A DNA stretch of 64,000 nucleotides from Pseudomonas flavescens (GTDB taxonomy: Bacteria; Pseudomonadota; Gammaproteobacteria; Pseudomonadales; Pseudomonadaceae). The position numbers and the translations under genes are program-made. This document shows positions 8,123 through 17,200 of the stretch, piece after piece; positions within the stretch are counted from its first letter, which is position 1; each line of letters begins with the position of its first letter. The stretch is taken from the NCBI RefSeq assembly GCF_013408425.1, contig NZ_JACBYV010000001.1:310001-374000 (forward strand), read 5' to 3'. Under the pieces are notes generated by a model that saw only the letters and a program-made list of their open reading frames with translations, did no database searches and was not told where the DNA came from.

Positions 8123-8940
8123 GCCTTGGCCCCCTCGTACCAGGGAAAGCACAGCCGCGTCAGCTGACGCAGGCCGAGGTCCATCAGCCAGGCGAGCAGG
8201 GTGATCCACACCACGTAAGGCAGGATCACGTCCATCGCCATGTAGCGGCGCACGAGGAAGATGCGGTAACCCAGGCCGTCGGTACTGGCGATGGCTTCGG
8301 CGGCGATCAGGAACAGCCAGGCGGAGCCCAGTACCAGGCGCAGGGCGATCAGCAGGCGCGGCAGCAGTTGTGGCAGCACGACCCGCAGGATCAGCGTCCA
8401 GGTGCTGGCGCCGAGGGTCTGCGCCTTGATCAGCAGCTCCTGGGGGATTTCCCGGGCGCGCTGCTCCAGGTCGCGGGCGAGGATCGGGGTGATACCGATG
8501 ACGATCAGCATGACCTTGGACAGTTCGCCCAGGCCGAAGACGATGAACAGGATCGGCAGTATCGCCAGTGGCGGCACCATCGACAGCACGGTGAGCAGCG
8601 GTGACAGCGGTGCACGCAGCAGCGGCAGGATGCCGGCGGCGATGCCCAGGCAAAGACCGACCAGCGCAGCGATGCCGATGCCCATGCCGAGACGCGTCAG
8701 GCTCGATGCGGTGTCTTGCCAGAAGGCGTAGCCACCGGTGCGCTTGTCTTCGGTGAAGGCCAGGCGGTCGACGGCGGCGATCATCTGGCTGGCGCTGGGC
8801 AGCAGCTTGTCGTTGGGGTTCTCCGCCAGGCGCTGCGCCGAGCCCATGAAATAGGCGAACAGCAGCAGTGCGAAGGGCAGCAACACCAGCAGCAATCGGC
8901 CGGCCCTGTCGGGGTGTCGGTTGATCAGGCGCATGGGCAT
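8119..8940 (-). CDS. ABC transporter permease, guanidine/nitrate-taurine type
   Basis: A 273-residue inner-membrane protein with about six hydrophobic helices (for example at about 16-32, 85-105, 115-140 and 200-217) and a clear EAA loop with the core LIKAQTLGAS (about residues 168-177), which docks the ATPase. It is of the SsuC/TauC/NrtB type. The ATG at 8940 is followed by a second in-frame ATG two codons later at 8934; neither has a strong ribosome site. It overlaps the ATPase gene by 4 bases, and is separated from the binding-protein gene by a 79-base gap holding a hairpin. Confidence 0.9.
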   Translation of the reverse strand: MPMRLINRHPDRAGRLLLVLLPFALLLFAYFMGSAQRLAENPNDKLLPSASQMIAAVDRLAFTEDKRTGGYAFWQDTASSLTRLGMGIGIAALVGLCLGIAAGILPLLRAPLSPLLTVLSMVPPLAILPILFIVFGLGELSKVMLIVIGITPILARDLEQRAREIPQELLIKAQTLGASTWTLILRVVLPQLLPRLLIALRLVLGSAWLFLIAAEAIASTDGLGYRIFLVRRYMAMDVILPYVVWITLLAWLMDLGLRQLTRLCFPWYEGAKA

Positions 8941-8960
8941 CTCGGGTTACGGTGGCCGGA

Positions 8961-8983
8961 GACGAGACGCCGAGCGTCTCGTC
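8961..8983 (-). other. hairpin between binding-protein and permease genes
   Basis: GACGAGACG and CGTCTCGTC form a perfect 9-bp stem around a five-base loop, with no U-run after it. Hairpins here commonly protect the binding-protein message and reduce expression of the membrane genes, which would give an excess of binding protein. This role is inferred. Confidence 0.55.
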
Positions 8984-9019
8984 ACGTGTTCCCAGGCAGT
9001 GCGAGGGAACGCTTGTCCT

Positions 9020-10087
9020 TCAGAGCTGGCCGTCGGCGGCCATCTGCATGTAGGTCGGGTCGAAGCGCAGCTTGAGGTTGCCCTGATCGCCGGTGGTCAC
9101 GTCGTTGGCGAAGGCCATGCCGACGGCGTCCGCGCTCTGCGCGCCTTCGCCGAGCAGGCCGTGATCGAACGAGAAGGCGGCGACCTTGCTCATGGTTTCC
9201 GGCAGCCGTGGGCTCTTGGTGAAGGCCACGGCTTCCTTGGCGCTGTAGAACATCTTGGTGGTCGCCAACTGCGCCTCGTAGCCCTTGAGGTCGGTGCCGG
9301 AGGCCTTGGCCATGTGCTCGCGGGCAGCCTGGCCGGCAGCGCCGCCATCACCCATGGTCGCCATGATTTCGTACCAGGCACCGGTCAGTGCCTTGCCGAG
9401 GGCTGGGTTGTCCTTGAGGGTGTCGCTGTTGACCACCATCAGGTCGATGATTTCGCCGGGAATCTGGCTGGAGTCGAATACCTTGGTCACGCCGGGCGTG
9501 GCTTCGATTTCCGCGAGCAGCGGGTTCCAGGTGGTGACGGCGGTAACGTCCGGGGTCGCGAAGGCGGCGACGATGTCGGCGTCCGAGGTGTTCACCACCT
9601 TCAGGTCGCGTTCGCTGAGGCCGGCCTTTTCCAGGCCGCGGGCGAGCAGGTAGTGCGATACCGAGAGCTCGACCAGGTTGACGTTCTGGCCCTTGAGATC
9701 GCCCAGGGTCTTCTTTTCACCCTTGAGCACGATGCCGTCGTTGCCGTTGGAGAAGTCGCCGACGATCAGTGCCGTGCTGTCGACACCGCCAGCGGCAGGG
9801 ATGGTCAGGGCGTCCATGTTGGTCATGGCGCAGCCGTCGAACTGGCCGGCGCTGTACTGGTTGATCGATTCGACGTAGTCGTTGATCTGCACGACATCGA
9901 TGTCGATGCCGTACTTCTTCGCCCACTTGTCGACGATGCCTTGGGTGGCACCGTACTCCCAGGGCATCCAGCCGGCATAGATGGTCCAGCACACGCTGAA
10001 GCTGTCCTTCTGGGCAGCCTGGCCGTTGAGGGAGATGGCAGCCGCGAGACCGGCGGCGAGAACGGAGAAAAGACGGGGCTTGCGCAT
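9020..10087 (-). CDS. periplasmic substrate-binding protein of the guanidine-type ABC transporter
   Basis: A 355-residue protein beginning MRKPRLFSVLAAGLAAAISL, a classical signal peptide with cleavage near NGQAAQ. The mature part is an SsuA/TauA/NMT1-like binding protein with the lobe motif IYAGWMPWEYG near its start. The ATG at 10087 follows a GGAGG; the frame is open further upstream, but that stretch is the riboswitch leader. It is the first gene of the operon and captures the substrate in the periplasm. Its message follows directly on the guanidine-I riboswitch, which is the main reason to name guanidine as ligand. Confidence 0.88.
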   Translation of the reverse strand: MRKPRLFSVLAAGLAAAISLNGQAAQKDSFSVCWTIYAGWMPWEYGATQGIVDKWAKKYGIDIDVVQINDYVESINQYSAGQFDGCAMTNMDALTIPAAGGVDSTALIVGDFSNGNDGIVLKGEKKTLGDLKGQNVNLVELSVSHYLLARGLEKAGLSERDLKVVNTSDADIVAAFATPDVTAVTTWNPLLAEIEATPGVTKVFDSSQIPGEIIDLMVVNSDTLKDNPALGKALTGAWYEIMATMGDGGAAGQAAREHMAKASGTDLKGYEAQLATTKMFYSAKEAVAFTKSPRLPETMSKVAAFSFDHGLLGEGAQSADAVGMAFANDVTTGDQGNLKLRFDPTYMQMAADGQL

Positions 10088-10153
10088 GGAGACCTCCAGT
10101 TCGAGAAAGGGCGGAGCAGGAGTGCGCGGCATCTCCCATCGCTGGGGGCGCGT

Positions 10154-10250
10154 TCTCCCGGGCTTTTGTCCCGCCGTGTAACCCCTCGAGGAGGTCGCCA
10201 ACTCTCGGACCAGTCATTCGCCTGCTGATTGGCGAATCGGAACCCTAGTC
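10154..10250 (-). promoter_or_regulatory. guanidine-I (ykkC) riboswitch
   Basis: The minus strand contains the conserved blocks of the ykkC class in the right order: CTAGGGTTCCG (10248-10238), ACTGGTCCGAGAG (about 10216-10204) and ACACGGCGGGACAAAAGCCC followed by GGGAGA (ending 10154). These match the known guanidine-I aptamer consensus closely. The aptamer ends about 67 bases before the binding-protein ATG. No clear intrinsic terminator is visible after it, so control could be at translation or by another mode of termination. Confidence 0.92.
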
Positions 10251-10317
10251 GGCTATTGCAAATTGTGATGCCGCTGTCCCGGGCCGCTGCCTGGGATTTT
10301 CCTGCACGCAATGCCTT

Positions 10318-10334
10318 AAGCGAGGATCGTGCCA
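10318..10334 (-). promoter_or_regulatory. sigma-54 promoter of the guanidine operon
   Basis: The minus strand reads TGGCACGATCCTCGCTT. The -24 element TGGCACG is exact, and GG and GC are separated by 10 bases as required; the -12 element is TCGCT instead of TTGCW. Transcription would begin near 10306, about 55 bases before the riboswitch. The rest of the upstream gap, to 10593, shows no gene. Confidence 0.65.
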
Positions 10335-10387
10335 GGCACTGGCGCGTCGTCTAGCCTGAGCGTGGGCGGATTTGCTGGGAAACTCTC

Positions 10388-10404
10388 TGCGCTTTCATGG
10401 TGCG
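10388..10404 (-). promoter_or_regulatory. possible NtrC enhancer site
   Basis: TGCGCT-TTCAT-GGTGCG resembles the NtrC site TGCACC-N5-GGTGCA at 9 of 12 conserved positions. It lies about 55-70 bases upstream of the sigma-54 promoter, a usual enhancer distance. The match is degenerate and was found by eye. Confidence 0.35.
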
Positions 10405-10593
10405 CGATGGGAACTGGTTGCGCGGTTTCGGCGCGCGCTTTCAGTGCGCCCGTTGAGCGCTGCTGAAATCATTTGTTGCGACTCACCGACGAGTGGAGCG
10501 GATTCGGCTGGCGCCGGGTTGTCTGATGGATTGGGAACACTCCCGGCATCGGCAGCCGCCGATGTGCGTTTCGCGGTCGAAGGAGGCCGCCCC

Positions 10594-11049
10594 ATGATCC
10601 GTAAATCCATGCTCGTCGCGTTGTTGGGTTTCTCGCTGACCGGTTGTGCCGTTTATGGCGACAGCGGCTATGGCGGTGGTTATCGAGATTATGATCGTCA
10701 GTATTACCCCGGTGCTCACGTACAGCGCTCCCAGGTTTATGGGGCGCCGCGTGTGTATGTCTACGAGGACCGCCGCTACGACCGTCGCTACTCACCGCCA
10801 CGGCACTATGCGCCGCCTCCACCGCCTCGTTATTTCAACCAGCCCGGTGGCTACGATCCGCGTTACCAGAACCGTCACGACCGCAATCGTGGCGATTACC
10901 GCCCGTCACCACGCCCGGGTTGGGAAGGGCAGCGCCATCACTATCAGCAGCAACAGCGGCACCGCTCCGCGCCCTTGCAGTGGCAACAGCGTGAAGCGCC
11001 TCAACGCATTCAGCGCATCCAGGGTGGCGGCTGGAATCGCGAGCGCTGA
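10594..11049 (+). CDS. tyrosine/proline/arginine-rich lipoprotein, unknown function
   Basis: A 151-residue protein with a lipoprotein signal: MIRKSMLVALLGFSLTGC, lipobox LTGC with Cys18. The ATG at 10594 follows AGGAGG; the frame upstream of it is non-coding leader. After the lipid-anchored Cys the chain is very low in complexity: many Tyr, Arg, Pro, His and Gln, with short repeats such as YDRRY and PPPPPRYF. No catalytic motif is visible. It is transcribed towards lapG, but an 11-bp hairpin lies between them, so it may be a separate unit. Outer-membrane location is expected from Ala-Val after the Cys rather than Asp. Confidence 0.72.
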   Translation: MIRKSMLVALLGFSLTGCAVYGDSGYGGGYRDYDRQYYPGAHVQRSQVYGAPRVYVYEDRRYDRRYSPPRHYAPPPPPRYFNQPGGYDPRYQNRHDRNRGDYRPSPRPGWEGQRHHYQQQQRHRSAPLQWQQREAPQRIQRIQGGGWNRER

Positions 11050-11070
11050 TCTTCACAAACTAAATCTCAC

Positions 11071-11095
11071 CTGATGCGCTCCCGGAGCGCATCAG
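11071..11095. terminator. hairpin after the lipoprotein gene
   Basis: CTGATGCGCTC and GAGCGCATCAG form an 11-bp perfect stem with a three-base loop, 22 bases after the lipoprotein stop. There is no U-run, so it is an atypical terminator or an RNA-stabilising hairpin. Confidence 0.5.
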
Positions 11096-11184
11096 CACGT
11101 TCGTCGCCTGTAGTGGCATCTGGCAATTGTTTTTTACCCGCGTGCGCCGCACCATGACGCTGTTGCTTGTCTGGAAGCATTGTC

Positions 11185-11874
11185 GTGGCCATCGGCGGTT
11201 CTGGCTCTCTCTCAATCCGTTACCGCTGGCCCGTGCTGGTGGCGTTTTTGCTCGCCTTGTTCTTGGCGGCTGGCGGATTGCACGCGCAATGGGATTTCCA
11301 GCGGATCGCCGCCCGCGCCGAGCAACTCTATGGCCCGTTGGGCGCCGGCAAGCCACGCATCGACGCCTGGCAGCGCCTGCTCGACGAGCAGCGTAATGCC
11401 AGCGAGGCCGACAAGCTCAAGGCCATCAACCGGTTCTTCAATCTGCAGCTGCGCTTTCGCGATGACCAGGAAATCTGGGGCGTCACGGATTACTGGGCGA
11501 CGCCGGTCGAGGCCCTGATGCGTGGCGCCGGCGATTGCGAGGATTACGCCATCGCCAAGTATTTCAGCCTGCGTGAGTTGGGTGTGCCGAGCGAAAAGCT
11601 GCGCATCACTTACGTCAAGGCGGTGCGCCTGAACCAGGCGCACATGGTACTGACCTATTACCCGACCCCCACCTCCGTGCCTCTGGTGCTGGATAACCTG
11701 ATCGATGCCATCGATCCGGCGACCGAGCGCCGTGACCTGGTACCCGTGTATGCCTTCAATGCCGAGGGACTCTGGGTGCCAGGGCCAGCAGGCGGCAAGC
11801 AGGTGGGAGACAGCAAGCGCCTTTCGCGCTGGCAGGATTTGTTGAAGAAGATGCGCGCCGAAGGGTTTCCCTGA
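11185..11874 (+). CDS. lapG: LapG periplasmic adhesin protease
   Basis: A transglutaminase-like cysteine protease (family C93). The GTG at 11185 is preferred because GGAAG lies 7 bases before it; a TTG at 11167 is the alternative. A signal peptide/anchor covers about residues 15-34. The catalytic triad is visible as Cys118 (in AGDCEDYA), His153 (QAHMV) and Asp170 (VLDN). The acidic residues on both sides of the Cys, Asp117 and Glu119, correspond to the known calcium ligands of LapG. It cuts LapA after the N-terminal retention module when it is not held by LapD. lapD starts 22 bases after its stop, so the two are co-transcribed. Confidence 0.93.
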   Translation: MAIGGSGSLSIRYRWPVLVAFLLALFLAAGGLHAQWDFQRIAARAEQLYGPLGAGKPRIDAWQRLLDEQRNASEADKLKAINRFFNLQLRFRDDQEIWGVTDYWATPVEALMRGAGDCEDYAIAKYFSLRELGVPSEKLRITYVKAVRLNQAHMVLTYYPTPTSVPLVLDNLIDAIDPATERRDLVPVYAFNAEGLWVPGPAGGKQVGDSKRLSRWQDLLKKMRAEGFP

Positions 11875-11895
11875 GGCGTAGCGAAGGAGTCGTTC

Positions 11896-13827
11896 ATGTC
11901 ACTGTTCAAGCAGCTGTGTGTAGCCATCTGCGTGCTGATGCTGGTGAGTTTCACCGCAAGCGTCGTGGTCAACGTGGAGAGCTCGCGCGAGCAGCAGGTC
12001 AACCAGCTGCGCGCCCATGCCCAGGACGCCGCGACTGCGCTGGGCCTGTCGCTCGGCTCGCATCTGAACGATCCGGCGATGCTGGAGCTGATGGTCAGCT
12101 CGATTTTCGACAGTGGCTACTTCGAGAGCATCCGCGTGATCGGCACGGACGAGAAGGTGCTGACCGAGCGCTCCGGCGCCAACCTCGACGCGGGCGCGCC
12201 ACAGTGGTTCGCCAATCTGGTGGATCTGGCGCCGGCCCAGGGCGACGCTATCGTCAGTGACGGCTGGAACCAGGCGGCCCGCGTCGAGGTGGTCAGCCAT
12301 CCGTATTTCGCCATCGCCAAGCTGTGGCAGACCGCCTACGCCACCTTCCTGTGGCTGGCGCTGATCAGCCTGCTGTGCATCGGCCTGGGCGTGCTGCTGC
12401 TCAAGCGGCAGTTGCGCCCGCTGGAGTACATGGTCGAGCAGTCCAATGCCATCGCTCGCCGGGAGTTCCTCAGTGCATCGAACCTGCCGCGCACCCCGGA
12501 GTTTCGCCGGGTGGTCAACGCCATGAACCAGATGGTGGAGAAGCTCAAGGCACTGTTCGACGAAGAGGCTTCGCGCAGCGAGAAGCTGCACGCCGAGGCC
12601 TATCAGGACAGCCTGACCGGGCTGGCCAACCGCCGTTATTTCGACCTCGACCTGCAGGCCCGGCTGACGGGCGAAGAGCGAGCCAGCAGCGGTGTGCTGT
12701 TCCTGTTGCGGGTCAATGACCTGGTGGGTCTCAACCAGCGCATCGGTGGCCAGCGTACGGACCAGTTGCTCAAGGCCGTGGCCGAGCAGTTGCAGCATGT
12801 CAGCCAGGGGCGCTACCTGCTGGCGCGCAACCGCGGTGGCGAGTTCGCGCTGCTGGCCGCGGGCATCGATCGCCAGGAGGCCGAGCAACTGGCCGAACAA
12901 CTGAGCAATGGCCTGCTTTCGTTGCAGCAGACCGGTGCCAGCGACTGTTTCCCGGTTGCCCATATCGGTATCACCACCTTCGCAGCGGGCGCTTCGAGCA
13001 GCGAGCTGTACAACGCGCTGGATGCGGCACTGGCCGAAGCGATCAGCCAGAACCGCGAGCACTGGGCGTTCGTCGAGCATCGTCAGCAGGCCGCAGTCAG
13101 CGACGAGCACAACGATTGGCACAGCCTGCTCGACAATGCCCTCGAGCAGGGGCGCTTCCTGCCGTACGTGCAGCCGGTGGTCAGTGCCGCCGATCCCACC
13201 CAGGTGCTGCACAACAAGGTGCTGGCCCGTCTGCAGGACGAGCAGGGCGAAACCATCGCCGCTGGGCGTTTCCTGCCCTGGCTGGAGCGATTCGGCTGGA
13301 CCGCACGTCTGGATCTGGTGATGCTCGATGCCCTGCTGGCGCAGTTGCCTGACCATGATGGCAAGGTGGCGCTCAGCCTGTCGGGCATCACCGTGCGCGA
13401 TCCTCAGGCGCTGCAGCAGCTCTACGAACGCTTGCGGCTCAACCCGGCGGTGAGTGGCCGGCTGATTCTGGAGCTGGACGAGGGACAGTTGCCGGGCCCG
13501 GTAGAGCTCGAAGCGATCACCCGCAAACTGCGCAGCCTGGGCGTCGAGCTTGGTTTGCAGCATTTCGGTGGGCGTTTCAGCATGATCGGCAACCTGGCGA
13601 AGTTGGGCCTGGCCTACCTCAAGGTGGATGGCAGCTTCATTCGCGGTATCGATCAGGAAAGTGACAAACGCTTGTTCATCGAAGCCATGCAGCGAGCGGC
13701 CAATAGCATCGATCTGCCATTGATCGCCGAGCGGGTGGAAACCCGCGGCGAGTGGGAAGTGTTGCAGGCTATGGGGGTCAGCGGCGTGCAGGGGCGTCTG
13801 TTCAGCGAGCCTGCGGCCTGGGCCTGA
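11896..13827 (+). CDS. lapD: LapD inside-out c-di-GMP receptor
   Basis: A 643-residue inner-membrane protein: TM1 about 5-25, a periplasmic domain about 26-150, TM2 about 150-173, HAMP, then a GGDEF-like and an EAL-like domain. Both enzymatic domains are degenerate as in known LapD: RGGEF (about 313-317) instead of GGDEF, and KVLARL (about 441-446) where EAL is expected, so it should bind rather than make or degrade c-di-GMP. Trp124 in DGWNQAARVEV matches the tryptophan with which LapD holds LapG. With c-di-GMP bound it sequesters LapG and keeps LapA on the surface. The ATG at 11896 follows AAGGAG. Confidence 0.94.
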   Translation: MSLFKQLCVAICVLMLVSFTASVVVNVESSREQQVNQLRAHAQDAATALGLSLGSHLNDPAMLELMVSSIFDSGYFESIRVIGTDEKVLTERSGANLDAGAPQWFANLVDLAPAQGDAIVSDGWNQAARVEVVSHPYFAIAKLWQTAYATFLWLALISLLCIGLGVLLLKRQLRPLEYMVEQSNAIARREFLSASNLPRTPEFRRVVNAMNQMVEKLKALFDEEASRSEKLHAEAYQDSLTGLANRRYFDLDLQARLTGEERASSGVLFLLRVNDLVGLNQRIGGQRTDQLLKAVAEQLQHVSQGRYLLARNRGGEFALLAAGIDRQEAEQLAEQLSNGLLSLQQTGASDCFPVAHIGITTFAAGASSSELYNALDAALAEAISQNREHWAFVEHRQQAAVSDEHNDWHSLLDNALEQGRFLPYVQPVVSAADPTQVLHNKVLARLQDEQGETIAAGRFLPWLERFGWTARLDLVMLDALLAQLPDHDGKVALSLSGITVRDPQALQQLYERLRLNPAVSGRLILELDEGQLPGPVELEAITRKLRSLGVELGLQHFGGRFSMIGNLAKLGLAYLKVDGSFIRGIDQESDKRLFIEAMQRAANSIDLPLIAERVETRGEWEVLQAMGVSGVQGRLFSEPAAWA

Positions 13828-14166
13828 TCAGATCAGGCCCCGTTCCTCTTCGTTGATCAGGCGGTTCGCACCACCCAAGGCGTCGCGTGCTCGGCTACGG
13901 CCCATCAGCTTGCTCTGGGCCGCTTCCGGCAGGTCGGTGATGCGCACCACGCCTTTCCTGATCAGCAGATCGATCAAGTCTTCCAGCACGCGGATCATGT
14001 CCAGGTCGCTCTGCTTGAGCTGCAGCAGGCTGCTTTCCACGTTCTGGTTGGAAAACCAGGAGCGCGCTTCCTCGCTATCGGCGGGCAATTCGCCGGTCAT
14101 TCCTTCGAAAGGTTCGGGCTGCACACGTTGCAGCTCGCCCTCGGCATTACGTTTTATATAGAACAC
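13828..14166 (-). CDS. small conserved protein of the lap locus, unknown function
   Basis: A 112-residue, soluble, charged protein (MFYIKRNAEGELQRVQPEPF) with no signal peptide, cysteine motif or membrane segment. A helical middle part (about 40-75, rich in Leu, Asp and Arg) is followed by a basic region. I recall similar proteins in other Pseudomonas at this same place between lapD and lapA, sometimes misannotated as tryptophan synthase beta-like. No tryptophan synthase feature can be seen. Its stop codon touches the lapD stop codon tail to tail (13825-13827 and 13828-13830), which leaves no room for a terminator between the convergent genes. Confidence 0.75.
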   Translation of the reverse strand: MFYIKRNAEGELQRVQPEPFEGMTGELPADSEEARSWFSNQNVESSLLQLKQSDLDMIRVLEDLIDLLIRKGVVRITDLPEAAQSKLMGRSRARDALGGANRLINEEERGLI

Positions 14167-14206
14167 GCGCCTTCCCCCGATAAACCTGTGCCTACAGCTT
14201 AGCGCC

Positions 14207-14226
14207 CCGCCACGAAAGTGTGGCGG
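14207..14226 (-). terminator. hairpin after the adhesin gene
   Basis: CCGCCAC and GTGGCGG pair as a 7-bp stem around GAAAGT, 14 bases past the lapA stop. There is no strong U-run in the lapA direction, so termination is plausible but not certain. Confidence 0.4.
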
Positions 14227-14239
14227 AGCATTGGGCCTA

Positions 14240-17200
14240 TCATGGATCGACTTTGATCGTGTGGTTGGCGATCAACGTGTTGATGTCGTAGCTCGGCAGG
14301 CTGGCGTGGCCCAGATCGATCTGCACATCGGCTTTGGCGGCAACCTGTTGCGTGGTGGTGTCGCCGTTGCTGAACTCGCCTTTGGTGCTGATCAGCAGGG
14401 TGGAGCTGCCGTTGTCCGTTACCAGTTTCAGGTAGCTGTCCAGGTTGTTGCTGTGATCCTGCAGCAGGGAGCTGAGGTCGATGGTGTCGCCCTCGGCCAC
14501 GCTGAAGTCCTTGATCACGTCCTTGCCGAAGTCGCCTTTCTGCCAGACGAAGGTATCGGCACCGGCGCCGCCGAACAGGATGTCGTCACCCGATCCACCG
14601 ATCAGGAAGTCATTGCCGCCCTGACCATAGAGGATGTCGTTACCGGCACCGCCGTACAGGTGATCCGAGCCACCACGGGTGTCACCTGCCACGTTGAAGG
14701 TCTCGTGGTTGGCGCGGATGTAGTCGTACATATCGGCATTGGTCGGCGCGATGCCGTTCTTCAGCTCCAGGAAAACTTCCAGGGCATGGGTGCCTGCGCC
14801 GTTATGCAGCTCGGTCGGCTTGGCCGGGTTGCCATTGACTCCCCACGGCAGCGCGTCGGTATTGATGACGTCACCGAAGATGATGTCGTTGCCTTCGCCA
14901 CCATAGATGGTGTCGCTGCCGACCGAGATCGGAACGTTGGCGTTGGAACCGCCGTGCAGGGCCACGGTGAGCCCGTCAGCGGTATTGACGATATCCGCCT
15001 TGCCGACCGGCACCGTGGTGTAGTTGACCTGGGCGATGTTGTCGATCCACATGGTGGCGTTGCTGTTGCCACTGCTCTTGTCTTCGACACTGAATGCTAG
15101 GCGGTAGGTGCCGGCACCGACAGCCGAGGTCTCCACGGTCGTCCAGTTACTGTTGGTGAAGCCACCGCCCGTCTGCACATCGACCCAGGTGCCGTTGACC
15201 TGCTGTTGCAGCTTCCAGCTCATGGTGTCGGCGTTGCCGGTACTGGTGGTGGTGTAGTTGAACTTCAGGCTGCTGTAGCCACCCTCGTCGATGGTGACGC
15301 TCGGCGTGTAGGCTCTGGTGGCGCTGCCGCTGAACGTATCGACGATCCTCAGGGTGCCACCGTTGCTGGTCTGGGTGCTGACCGAGCTGCCGCCACCCGT
15401 CCCTTCGGTCGTCCAGGTGTTCAGGTTGTTCCAGCCGGTGGAGCCGCCATTGAAGTTCGCCAGCACCGTCTCCGACGACGCGAGGCGGGTGGTGCCCATG
15501 CTCGCGGCGGTGTTGTCGAACAGGCCGAGGTTCTTCTCGCTGACACCGTTGCCGATACCGATGGCGTGAACGGCGGTCTTGCTGGCCAGCACGTTGTAGG
15601 TGTCGAGGGAGCCGAGCAGCACTTCATCGTTGGTGGTCGAGCCATTGCCACTGACGGTCGTGGTATTGCCGTTGTAGTAGAAGGTCGGGTCACCGTCGGA
15701 GAGGAAGAACGTCAGGTTCTCGTAGCCCGCAGCGGCAGTCTTGCCCGCGGTGCTCTGGGCGTCGAACCAGGCGGATGCCTCCTTGAACGAGCTTTCATAG
15801 TTGGTGCCGCCGCTGGCGGTGAGTTTCTGGATTTCCGCCAGCAGATCGTTGAGCTTGGCACCGGACTGGAGTTCGGAAACCTTGTAGTTCAGGGTCACTT
15901 CCCCGGCGAAACCGACCAGGGCGATGTTGACCACCCCATCGTGGCCGGCAAGGGTCGTCACGAACTTGGACAGCGCGTCCTTGGTCAGCGTCATGCGGTT
16001 GCCCTGCATGCTGCCTGAGGTGTCGACCAGCAAGGCGATGTTGTAGTTAGTCGCCGGTTGGATGGTGGTCAGCGTACCGCCGGTGTCGCCAAGCAGCACG
16101 TCGTTGCCGTTGCCGCCGCGAATGGTGTTGTCACCATTGTCGTTGGCGCCGTCGCCAGCCAGGTGGATCACGTCGGCCGGTTTGGTCACCTTCAGGGTGG
16201 CGGTGGCGGTGTCCGAGCCGCCCTTGCCGTCACTGATGGTGTACTGGAAGGTAGCGTCACCGTAGAAGCCTTCCTTCGGTGTGAAGATGACGTTGCCGTT
16301 GCTCAGGCTGACGGTGCCATTGGTGGCGCTCTGCACGCTGGTAATGGACAGTGCGTCGCCGTTCGGATCGGTGTCGTTGCCGAGCAGGGTGCTGCCGGCG
16401 ATGGTCAGGCTGTCGCCGGACTCCACCACCAGGCTCGAGGTCGTCGGCACGTGGTAGAGCATGTCCGAGTCGACGACCTTGTAGGTGCCGCCCTGGCCGA
16501 TTTCGACCTTGAGACGAGCGTCGCTGCCCTGGTCCCAGTAGATGATCTCGATTTGCTGGGCGCCAGCCTGAGCCGCCGTGATGGTGAACGAGTTGCCGGT
16601 TAACGTACCGGTCGACTGGTTGTTGTTGAACTCGGCGACCACCTGGCCATTGATGCGGATGCTGTATCCGTCGTCCGCCGTCACCCTGAACTGATAGGTG
16701 CCGGCCGCCAGGTTCATGAAGCCGCTCATCTTGATGATGGCGTCGGAGGTGTTGCCCGGGTCAGTCGACAGCGAGTTGGCCTTGGTGCCATTGCCCGTGG
16801 TGGTGTTCACACCCAGGAAATTCTGCAGGTTGGTGCCATTGCCCAGACCGGACGCATTGCTCAGGTTGCCGTAATCCAGCGTGGTGGCGTTGAAGGTCGC
16901 CGCCGGCGTGTGGCCATCGATGAACTGACGAACCTGGCTGAGGTTGGTCAGGTTGGCGCCGTCGTTGTTCGCTCCGGTGCTCGAATCGTTGTAGCCGTAG
17001 TACTCGGCTTTCAGGCCCGTGACCTTGGTGTAGCTGTCGTCCTTGGCATCGGGTGTGCCGTCGATGATGCCGCCGGTTGCAGTTTGCCCGCCGATCTCCA
17101 GGCGCACCGTTTCCAGCGGTTCGGCGACCACGTTGTCGGCGAGCGTCTGCACGGTCACCGAGAAGCTGGTAACCCCGGCCGGCACGGTGATCTTCCCGGT

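Noticed and set aside
13828..14166. Annotation of the small lap-locus gene as tryptophan synthase beta
   Set aside because: At 112 residues it is far too short and lacks the pyridoxal-phosphate lysine region.
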